Of a stretch of DNA of 21,057 nt, positions 14,302-21,057 are shown piece by piece. Source of the DNA: Treponema sp. UBA937. Lineage in GTDB: Bacteria; Spirochaetota; Spirochaetia; Treponematales; Breznakiellaceae. Where the stretch lies: assembly GCA_002293455.1 (NCBI GenBank), contig DBDH01000036.1, positions 19,887-40,943 of the forward strand. The letters run 5' to 3'. The position numbers and the translations under genes are program-made. How positions within the stretch are numbered: the stretch's first letter is position 1; each line of letters begins with the position of its first letter. The notes beneath the pieces are model-generated. The model did no database searches, was not told the DNA's origin, and saw only the letters and a list, made by a program, of their open reading frames with translations.

Positions 14302-16632
14302 ATGGCAAAAAGTGCGGATGTGTATCTGCAATGTGATCCATGGAAAATAATTGAAGACGGATGGCATCCTGATCATAACTTAGTTTCGGAATCTGTCTTT
14401 TCTTTGGGTAACGAATATATGGGGGTCCGCGGTTACGCGGAAGAGGGCATCAGTGCCGAATCTTTGCAGGGCAGTTATTTTAACGGCATATACGAAGAGG
14501 CGCATCTTAACAACACGGCTTACAAGGGGATTGTAACAAAGACCCATTTCATGGTGAATGCTGTTGACTGGCTTTCCGCAAAGATCAGCATTGGCAGCGA
14601 ATATCTTGATATGGGAACATCGTGTATTTCCAATTTTAAAAGGATTCTCGATATGCGTGCCGGAACGCTGGTTCGCAGTTTCGATTGGACGACTGAAAGC
14701 GGCATTGTTGTTCATCTCCGCTTCCTGCGTTTTCTCAATATGGAACAGCCCGAAGAAGGTTATCAGAGAATTTCTTTTTCTGTGACAGGGAAGGCGTCTG
14801 CGATTACGGTACGCCTTGAAAACAGCTTTAACACGGTTCATGGGGGCCGTAAAAAGAATTTCTGGAAGCTCCGTAAGAAGGAGTGGTCTGAAAACAGCGC
14901 TGCTGTGCAGTCCGCAACGAAGACAACCGGGCAGCAGATTTTCTCCGGGTTTGTCTGGAAATCAAGCAGCGGAGCCGAATCGGAATTGGTCGATACAGAG
15001 CTGGGCGTTGGTTTTAATATAACATTTCCGTTGAACCCGAGAGAGGAAGCGTGGATTGAAAAAAAGATTATCAATATTGCGGACAAGCAAAAACACGCTC
15101 CCGATGAACCTCTGTGGACACAGGGACTTAAAAAACTTGCGGATGGTGCCGAGTTCAGCCTTGACGACGCGCTTGCGGTTCAGCGCAAGTACTGGCGTAA
15201 GGTGTGGGATGAATTTGATATACGCATAGAAGGAGACGACAAAAACCAGCAGGGGATACGATTCTGTATTTTCCAGATGCAGCAGACCTATCACGGGTTT
15301 GACCCGGCGAACAATATCGGCGCGAAGGGGCTTACTGGTGAAGCATATAACGGTCATGCTTTTTGGGATACCGAAACGTATTGCCTGCCGTTTTATCTTT
15401 TTTCAAATTTGAAAGCCGCGCGCAATCTTCTTGAGTTCCGGTACACCACTTTGCCGGAAGCAAAAGACCGCGCAAAGCAGCTTGACTGCCGCGGCGCGTG
15501 CTACCCTGTTGCAACGCTTAACGGTGAAGAAGCGTGCGATCTTTGGCAGCACGCGAGCCTCCAGTTCCAGCCGAGTACCGCGGTTGCCTACGGTATTGCG
15601 CACTACGTGAAGATAAGCGGCGATACCGATTTTCTTTACAATCACGGCGCGGAGATGCTTGTAGAGATAAGCCGCTTCCTTGTGTCGCGGGGTTCCTGGA
15701 ACCGGAATGAAACAGGGTTTGGATTTTACGCGGTCATGGGGCCGGATGAATTCCACATGATGGTAAACAACAACTGTTACACAAACTTGCTCGCAAAAAA
15801 AACGTTTGAGTATACGGAATCGGTTCTTTCACAGATGCGGGAAGATTCTCCCGAAAATTTCAATGCCCTGATTGCGAAAACAGGACTTGACGATTCGGAG
15901 CGGAACACCTTCAAGAACTGTGCCGAAAAGATGATCATTCTGTATGATGATGATACAAAGCTGTTTGAACAGCATGAAGGATATTTCGGTCTTCCCCATA
16001 TTGACGTGAACAAAATACCGGTAACCGATTTCCCCTTGTATTACCATTGGTCTTATGACCGGATTTACCGCACGGATATGATAAAGCAGCCCGATGTTCT
16101 CATGTTCCTCTTCCTGTACAATCTCGATTATTCACGGGATGTAAAACTGAAAAACTATGAATTCTATGAACCGAACACAATTCATGAATCTTCGCTTTCT
16201 CCGTCGATCCATTCGATATTCGCTTCGGAACTGGGGAAACACGCGGAGGCTTTCCGCTTCTTTGGTTTTGCGACACGGATGGACCTGGACAACTATAACC
16301 GGAATACGACGGAAGGGTTACACACGACAAGTATCGCGGCGGCATGGGTCAATATCGTATACGGCTTTGGCGGTATGCGGAGCGACGGCGAGACCCTTGT
16401 CTTTAATCCCTCTCTCCCGCGGGAATGGCAGGGCTATGAATTCAGGATCAAATACCGTGGTTCCGGAATCCGTGTAACAGTAAGCAGCGACACAGTCCGT
16501 TTCTGTGCCGCGAATTCCGGGGGAAAAAAACTGCCCGTAATGGTGTACGGTACTTTGTATGATCTTGGTTCCGGCGAACTGTCGCTCCCCCTTCCTGAAG
16601 AACGGAAAGGAACAAGTGAATGTACCGCTTGA
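14302..16632 (+). CDS. GH65 disaccharide phosphorylase (maltose-phosphorylase-like)
   Basis: A 776-residue cytosolic enzyme with the full GH65 order: N-terminal beta domain (from DPWKIIEDGWHPDHN), helical (alpha/alpha)6 barrel, short C-terminal domain. The catalytic acid is Glu483 in GPDEFHMMVNNN. The phosphate-site motif is TIHESSLSPSIH, as in maltose phosphorylases. The acceptor-side loop, NGEEACDLWQHASLQFQPST, differs from the maltose-phosphorylase loop I remember, so another alpha-glucoside is possible. Expected reaction: inverting phosphorolysis of an alpha-glucosyl disaccharide to beta-glucose 1-phosphate plus the acceptor sugar. Its start is the ATG eight bases after GGAGG (14289-14293); the in-frame GTG at 14284 precedes that site. 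It overlaps the next GH65 gene by 13 bases. Confidence 0.9.
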   Translation: MAKSADVYLQCDPWKIIEDGWHPDHNLVSESVFSLGNEYMGVRGYAEEGISAESLQGSYFNGIYEEAHLNNTAYKGIVTKTHFMVNAVDWLSAKISIGSEYLDMGTSCISNFKRILDMRAGTLVRSFDWTTESGIVVHLRFLRFLNMEQPEEGYQRISFSVTGKASAITVRLENSFNTVHGGRKKNFWKLRKKEWSENSAAVQSATKTTGQQIFSGFVWKSSSGAESELVDTELGVGFNITFPLNPREEAWIEKKIINIADKQKHAPDEPLWTQGLKKLADGAEFSLDDALAVQRKYWRKVWDEFDIRIEGDDKNQQGIRFCIFQMQQTYHGFDPANNIGAKGLTGEAYNGHAFWDTETYCLPFYLFSNLKAARNLLEFRYTTLPEAKDRAKQLDCRGACYPVATLNGEEACDLWQHASLQFQPSTAVAYGIAHYVKISGDTDFLYNHGAEMLVEISRFLVSRGSWNRNETGFGFYAVMGPDEFHMMVNNNCYTNLLAKKTFEYTESVLSQMREDSPENFNALIAKTGLDDSERNTFKNCAEKMIILYDDDTKLFEQHEGYFGLPHIDVNKIPVTDFPLYYHWSYDRIYRTDMIKQPDVLMFLFLYNLDYSRDVKLKNYEFYEPNTIHESSLSPSIHSIFASELGKHAEAFRFFGFATRMDLDNYNRNTTEGLHTTSIAAAWVNIVYGFGGMRSDGETLVFNPSLPREWQGYEFRIKYRGSGIRVTVSSDTVRFCAANSGGKKLPVMVYGTLYDLGSGELSLPLPEERKGTSECTA

Positions 16633-18824
16633 GAAACTGGCTGATTTCCGATAACGGCGTGTCGGAAGAGGATATGCTCCAGAACGGAAACAGGCTTATG
16701 ACGGGAAACGGGTATCTCGGTTACCGCGGCACCGTGAGCGAAGCCGAACCATCATGGATGCCCGCCGTTATTGTCAGCGGCTTATACGACCGGCAAGGGG
16801 ATTTGTGGCGTGAACCGGTGAACGCTCCTGACTGCCTTTATGCAAAACTCTTTGTCCGGGATGAACCGTTGATGGCCTCCGGTGAAAATGTGCTGTCCCA
16901 TGAACAGACCCTGGATTTCCGTTACGGCATATATTCGCGGGAGACCTCATGGACTGTTGACGGCGTTTCTGTTACTCTGCACGCCGAGCGCATTACCGAT
17001 ATATGTAATGTGCATCGGCTCTGTATGAAATATGCTATATCCGCCGATGCTCCTGTGACCATCACACTGAAACAGGGAATCAATTGTGCCGTTCATGATT
17101 TGAATGGTCCGCACCTCGGTAATTTCCGGCTGGACAAAGATGAGAAGAACGGACTTCTTGTCCTTGACGCAGACACGCTTGAAAAAGCTGTGCCGCTTTC
17201 TGTTGCCTGCACTGTTGACGTTGCAGGTGATGTTGTGTGCGGAACGGAAGTATCCGGCGAAGGCGCTTTTCATGTGTACACGATAAAAGCCGATAAGGAT
17301 AAACGTTTTGATTTTTTTGTATACGGAGCGGTTTATTCCGGCGCTGACACCGCGGAGGATTGCGGAGTAAAGGCACGTGAAACAGCCCTCTCTTCGTTGG
17401 CGGAAGGATGGGAATCTATTCTGTCCGGACACCGGAAGAAGTGGGACGAAATATGGCTGAAAGGTGATGTCATCATTGAAGGCGATGATTACGCCCAACA
17501 TGCTCTTCGGTATAGTCTCTATCATCTGCATAGTATCGCGCCTCGTCACGCGAAATCTCTCTCCGTTCCTGCAAGGGGACTTTCGGGGCAAACCTACAAG
17601 GGCGCCGTTTTCTGGGACACCGAGATGTTTATCTCTCCCTATTTTCTTTGCACGGAACCTGATCTTGTTGCTCGTTTTATACGTTATAGAATACATACAC
17701 TCCCAGGGGCAAAGCGGAAAGCGTCCGAATACGGATACCGGGGAGCGTTTTATGCCTGGGAAAGTCAGGAGAGCGGTGATGACGCGTGCAGCCTTTTTAA
17801 CGTTACCGATGTATTTACCGGACGTCCTGTGCGTACTTATTTCCGGGATAAACAAATACACATAAGCGCGGACATTGTACACGCAATCAGAACATATATC
17901 AATGTTACAGGTGATACAGAAATACTGAAAGAAGGCGCAATGGAAGTGATTCTTGAATGCGCGCGTTTTTTCCTTTCGTATCTCTATTATTCTCCCGAAC
18001 ATGACCGCTACGAACTGCTCGATGTTACCGGGCCGGATGAATATCATGAACGGGTGAATAACAACGCCTTCACCAACAGGATTGTTTTTTCCGTGTTTGA
18101 AACAGTACAGACCTGTGTTGATTTGCTGAAAAAACAAGACGGCGGTTTTATCGAAAAATTATTTGCCGAACTTTCCTTCGACACGGATATGGCGTTCATG
18201 CATGAAGTGATGAAAAAGTTTTATCTTCCCCAGCCGGACAGCGGCAATGTGATAGAACAATTTGATCATTACTTTAAACTCGAAGACTGTTCCCTTGACA
18301 CGGTGAAGTCCCGCCTTTGTGATCCGCGTGAATACTGGGGCGGCGCAAATGGTGTTGCCGGAAACACACAGATCATAAAACAGGCTGATGTTGTTCTGAT
18401 GCTTGTCCTGTTTGGAAACGAATATTCTGACGAGATAAAGCGGGCAAACCTTGCGTACTACGAACCTCGTACCGAACACGGCTCAAGTCTCAGTAATTGC
18501 ATGTACGCGCAGCTCTCCTGTGCGTCCGGAAACAGTGAATGGGCTTACCCGTTTTTCATTAAAACAGCGGAGATAGATATAACCGGCACATCGAAACAGT
18601 TTGCCGGAGGCATCTATATCGGAGGAACCCATCCTGCCGCGAACGGCGGCGCGTGGATGACGGCCGTACAGGGCTTCTGCGGTTTTTCAATGAATGATGG
18701 AAAGATAAGCTGTAAACCGCGGCTGCCGGAGAAATGGAAGCGGGTTGTTTTCTCTGTTGTATATAACGGAGAACATATAGAAGTTACAGTAACAAAGGAT
18801 GGATATTCTCTATGCATGAAATAA
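16620..18824 (+). CDS. GH65 disaccharide phosphorylase (kojibiose/nigerose-phosphorylase-like)
   Basis: A 734-residue second GH65 enzyme, clearly distinct from its neighbour. The catalytic acid is Glu474 in GPDEYHERVNNNAFTN. The phosphate-site motif is TEHGSSLSNCMYAQL. The acceptor loop carries FNVTDVFTGRPVRTYFRDKQ, and the C-terminal part GGIYIGGTHPAANGGAWM is the kind I associate with kojibiose/nigerose phosphorylases. It should release beta-glucose 1-phosphate from a second type of alpha-glucoside. It is translated from an ATG inside the end of the previous gene (AAAGGAA at 16606-16612), and its own end overlaps pgmB by 13 bases, so the three are translationally coupled. Acceptor specificity cannot be settled by eye. 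Confidence 0.9.
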   Translation: MYRLRNWLISDNGVSEEDMLQNGNRLMTGNGYLGYRGTVSEAEPSWMPAVIVSGLYDRQGDLWREPVNAPDCLYAKLFVRDEPLMASGENVLSHEQTLDFRYGIYSRETSWTVDGVSVTLHAERITDICNVHRLCMKYAISADAPVTITLKQGINCAVHDLNGPHLGNFRLDKDEKNGLLVLDADTLEKAVPLSVACTVDVAGDVVCGTEVSGEGAFHVYTIKADKDKRFDFFVYGAVYSGADTAEDCGVKARETALSSLAEGWESILSGHRKKWDEIWLKGDVIIEGDDYAQHALRYSLYHLHSIAPRHAKSLSVPARGLSGQTYKGAVFWDTEMFISPYFLCTEPDLVARFIRYRIHTLPGAKRKASEYGYRGAFYAWESQESGDDACSLFNVTDVFTGRPVRTYFRDKQIHISADIVHAIRTYINVTGDTEILKEGAMEVILECARFFLSYLYYSPEHDRYELLDVTGPDEYHERVNNNAFTNRIVFSVFETVQTCVDLLKKQDGGFIEKLFAELSFDTDMAFMHEVMKKFYLPQPDSGNVIEQFDHYFKLEDCSLDTVKSRLCDPREYWGGANGVAGNTQIIKQADVVLMLVLFGNEYSDEIKRANLAYYEPRTEHGSSLSNCMYAQLSCASGNSEWAYPFFIKTAEIDITGTSKQFAGGIYIGGTHPAANGGAWMTAVQGFCGFSMNDGKISCKPRLPEKWKRVVFSVVYNGEHIEVTVTKDGYSLCMK

Positions 18825-19444
18825 TAGGCGCTCTTTTTGATCTTGATGGCGTGTTAGTTGATACAGCAAAATATCATTATCTCGCCTGGAAGCGGCTGGC
18901 ACATGAACTCGGTTTTGATTTTTCCGAATCCGATAACGAACGGCTCAAAGGCGTAAGCCGAATGCGTTCTCTGGAGATACTGCTTGAAGTGGGAAACCGG
19001 ACAATGAACCTCGTTGAAATGGAAGCGGCGGCAGCAAAAAAAAATGAATGGTATGTCGAATACTTGCACACCCTCGATGATGCCGCGCTGCTCCCCGGTA
19101 CCAAGGCGTATCTTGAATATCTTCGGGAACAGAAGCTCAGTATCGCTCTTGGATCGGCAAGCAAAAATGCCCCCCTCATTCTTGAAAAGCTCAATATCTC
19201 CGGTTTTTTTGACGCGGTAATAGACGGCAATTCGGTAAGCAAAGCAAAGCCGGACCCGGAAGTATTTCTCAAAGGAGCCGCGGCATTGTCCCTGGCTCCC
19301 AAACAATGTATGGTTTTTGAGGATTCTCTTGCGGGCATTGAAGCTGCAAAAGCGGGCGGAATGACGGCAATAGCGGTCGGCACTCCGGAACTTCTCCCCG
19401 GCGCGGATCGTTATATCCGCTCTCTTGAAGACATGCTGCCATAA
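18812..19444 (+). CDS. pgmB: Beta-phosphoglucomutase
   Basis: A 210-residue HAD-superfamily enzyme. FDLDGVLVDT carries the nucleophile Asp10 and acid/base Asp12. The cap contains the LKGVSRMRSLE arginine motif of beta-phosphoglucomutases. Motif II is GSASKN (115-119), motif III is KAKPDP (Lys146), and motif IV is FEDSLAGI (Glu170, Asp171). It converts beta-glucose 1-phosphate to glucose 6-phosphate, exactly the step needed after inverting GH65 phosphorylases, and its coupling to both genes supports that role. The length is normal for the family (about 210-225 residues). Confidence 0.94.
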   Translation: MHEIIGALFDLDGVLVDTAKYHYLAWKRLAHELGFDFSESDNERLKGVSRMRSLEILLEVGNRTMNLVEMEAAAAKKNEWYVEYLHTLDDAALLPGTKAYLEYLREQKLSIALGSASKNAPLILEKLNISGFFDAVIDGNSVSKAKPDPEVFLKGAAALSLAPKQCMVFEDSLAGIEAAKAGGMTAIAVGTPELLPGADRYIRSLEDMLP

Positions 19445-19473
19445 TAATAGTATTGATGTAATACGTTCTACCA

Positions 19474-19586
19474 AGGGCGTGCCCCGGCCAGGTGGCCGGG
19501 TCGGGCTCTCCGCTGCAAGTCCTCGGCTATGTTCCCTAAGGAACATAGCTTCCGGGCTTTCCGCTTCGATCCCTCACGCGGGATCA
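19474..19586. repeat. GC-rich element of three hairpins and two direct repeats
   Basis: Three inverted repeats in a row: CCCGGCCA/TGGCCGGG (19483-19500), GCTATGTTCC/GGAACATAGC with a CTAA loop (19526-19549), and GATCCC/GGGATC (19568-19585). The middle hairpin is flanked by two 23-base copies matching at 18 positions (19502-19524 and 19553-19575, core CGGGCT-TCCGCT). Base composition is unlike the surroundings. The right end covers the stop codon of the MATE gene. It looks like a mobile or dispersed intergenic repeat. It may also end transcription from both sides. Confidence 0.65.
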
Positions 19587-20936
19587 GTGTAACTTTCTGA
19601 TAATGCCTTTCCCTTGCCACTTGTTTAATTTGTAGTATATACCGCTCCCCATGCCGGTAAGTCCCCAGCCTATGGGAATACTCCATGCGAGAGCCTCCGG
19701 ACCCATGCCGGCAAAATACACCAGCACATAGGCCGCGCCTGTACGAATGGCCAGACTGCTCACCGGGAACGCCATTGCCATGACCGCGTCGCCGGCGCCC
19801 CGAAAAAAACCGTTAAACGCAAACAAAACAGCAAATAAAAAATAAAAACGTACGATTATGTTTAAATAATTTGTCCCCACAAGAATAATGTTTGATGTAT
19901 CAGAGTTTCCTTTTCCCAGGAAAAAAGTAACCAGATGAGGGGCAAGAAAAAGCAAGATTCCGGATATCAGCGCCGAAAGTAAAAGCATAAAAATAAGCGC
20001 TGAACGAAGACCTTTGCGCGCGCGGCCTTCCTGGGAAGCACCGATATTCTGCCCCACAAAAGTTGACAGAGCCATGGCAAAATTACTCACCGGTAAAATG
20101 GCCATCTGGTCGATTTTCGATGCGGCAGTGATGCCTGCCATGGCAGCCGTGCCAAAGGAATTGATGAGGCGTGTGATGGTAAGCTGAGCCAGAGATACCA
20201 GTGAAAGCTGAATTGCCGCCGGGAACCCGTATGATAACATCAAACGCATCAATGACGAATCGAAGCACAGCTTTGAAACATTCAACATCGGTGCCTGCTT
20301 TTTCGTGTAAAGAAAACAGAACAAAGCCGAACAGCCTTGCGCGATTACCGTTGCAAGCGCCACGCCGAAAACCCCCATGCGGAAAAACAGCACGAAGAAC
20401 AAATCCAACGCGATGTTTAACAATGTGCAGAATATCAAAATATATAACGGACCATGGGAATTGCCTAACGCGCGCAGATAGGCGGTGTACATATTAAAAA
20501 AGACCGTAAAGATCATTCCGGCCATAATCACACGCAAATAAAGTACTGCGTCATCCATCGTATCTGGTGTTGCATTTAACAAACGCATCAGCCATGGGGC
20601 AAGAAGAATGCCGAAAATAGTGATACATAAAGACAATGCCGTCAGAAAAATGATACTGGTCGATACTGTGCGTGTTACCTGTGTATACTTCTTTGCCCCA
20701 TAAAACTGCGATATAAGCACAGAGGTTCCGGTGGTAAGACCAATGAGCACGGCAAGCAAGAAATTTGATACATTCATCGCCACCCCAACGGCAGCCAGGG
20801 CGCTGCCGCTTACATAGCGCCCCACCACCATGGCGTCCACCATACTGTATATCTGCTGAAACAAATTACCTATGAGCATCGGCATCGAAAACAGCAAAAG
20901 CTGCTTTGTGATACTCCCTTTCGTAAAATCCGTCAA
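19584..20936 (-). CDS. MATE family efflux transporter
   Basis: A 450-residue inner-membrane protein with about twelve spans, in the two-bundle arrangement of MATE exporters. The N-terminus has the family pattern PMLIGNLFQQIYSMVDAMVVGRYVSG followed by GLTTGTSVLISQFYGAKK. A second-half equivalent contains NFAMALSTFVGQNIGASQ. It exports cationic drugs or metabolites by sodium or proton antiport; the substrate is unknown. The start is TTG seven bases after AAAGGAG (20944-20950, minus strand); no ATG lies near. The stop codon lies within the GC-rich repeat element. It is transcribed toward pgmB and is not part of the sugar operon. Confidence 0.9.
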   Translation of the reverse strand: MTDFTKGSITKQLLLFSMPMLIGNLFQQIYSMVDAMVVGRYVSGSALAAVGVAMNVSNFLLAVLIGLTTGTSVLISQFYGAKKYTQVTRTVSTSIIFLTALSLCITIFGILLAPWLMRLLNATPDTMDDAVLYLRVIMAGMIFTVFFNMYTAYLRALGNSHGPLYILIFCTLLNIALDLFFVLFFRMGVFGVALATVIAQGCSALFCFLYTKKQAPMLNVSKLCFDSSLMRLMLSYGFPAAIQLSLVSLAQLTITRLINSFGTAAMAGITAASKIDQMAILPVSNFAMALSTFVGQNIGASQEGRARKGLRSALIFMLLLSALISGILLFLAPHLVTFFLGKGNSDTSNIILVGTNYLNIIVRFYFLFAVLFAFNGFFRGAGDAVMAMAFPVSSLAIRTGAAYVLVYFAGMGPEALAWSIPIGWGLTGMGSGIYYKLNKWQGKGIIRKLH

Positions 20937-20979
20937 AAATCTTCTCCTTTGTGGAGGCGTTCACCGAAATAATAATGTG

Positions 20980-21007
20980 ATTATAAAGTCTGTTTCGACT
21001 CTGTCAA
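20980..21007 (-). promoter_or_regulatory. Consensus sigma70-type promoter of the MATE gene
   Basis: On the minus strand, TTGACA (21007-21002), a 16-bp spacer and TATAAT (20985-20980). Both hexamers are perfect. Predicted start near 20973, about 37 bases before the TTG codon. Confidence 0.7.
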
Positions 21008-21057
21008 TCATTTAACAGTAAAAAAAATTGTTTGACATATGAGCTTGTTGCAAAACT

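Noticed and set aside
17797..17806. Operator-like TTTAACGTTA inside the second GH65 gene
   Set aside because: Only 10 of 14 operator positions match, it lies within a coding region, and there is no flanking promoter. Probably chance.
16947..18137. A 396-codon open frame antisense to the second GH65 gene
   Set aside because: It lies wholly inside a well-supported GH65 gene with conserved motifs, has no recognisable domain, and looks like a by-product of GC-biased codon use.
21032..21057. TTGACA at 21032-21037, perhaps the -35 box of a rightward promoter
   Set aside because: The expected -10 position falls at or beyond the window edge, so it cannot be judged.
1..21057. tRNA, rRNA, CRISPR array, transposase or phage genes
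   Set aside because: No cloverleaf, spaced repeat array, integrase/transposase motif or phage-type protein was seen on either strand.

Overview
The window most likely comes from a spirochaete, probably a gut Treponema. It has mid-range GC. Several genes start at TTG behind strong AGGAGG-type ribosome binding sites. Lipoproteins have short signal peptides with relaxed lipoboxes, the sugar-binding protein has the FVFA-GG cleavage site common in Treponema, and an outer-membrane barrel ends in Phe. I see no TonB, SusC or SusD genes. The assignment rests on protein style, not on a marker gene.

Layout. 1-2.7 kb holds unrelated genes: a DUF554 membrane protein, a convergent exported protein that overlaps it by 4 bases, and an adenosine/adenine deaminase-family enzyme. 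2.8-3.8 kb is a LacI-family regulator. 3.8-4.18 kb is a dense control region with two near-identical promoter/operator modules and four CG-centred palindromes. From 4.18 to 14.08 kb all genes run the same way: two GH71/99-like lipoprotein hydrolases (the first with a discoidin/CBM32-type domain), two small lipoproteins (one resembling a carbohydrate-binding module), an outer-membrane barrel, and an ABC sugar importer (binding protein plus two permeases, no ATPase). After two hairpins, one a good intrinsic terminator, come two overlapping GH65 phosphorylases and beta-phosphoglucomutase (14.3-19.4 kb). A GC-rich element of three hairpins follows, then a MATE-family exporter on the minus strand with its own consensus promoter.

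Working model (inference). The locus looks like a complete route for an alpha-glucoside or alpha-glucan. Surface or periplasmic hydrolases and binding lipoproteins would capture and cut the polymer, the barrel would pass oligosaccharides, and the ABC system would import them. GH65 enzymes would then split them with phosphate to beta-glucose 1-phosphate, which PgmB turns into glucose 6-phosphate. The LacI protein would repress the operon through the repeated operators. It works like a polysaccharide-utilisation locus but is built without SusC/SusD. The exact linkage cannot be read from the sequence. Alpha-1,3-glucan/nigerose and alpha-1,2-glucosides (kojibiose type) are the leading guesses.
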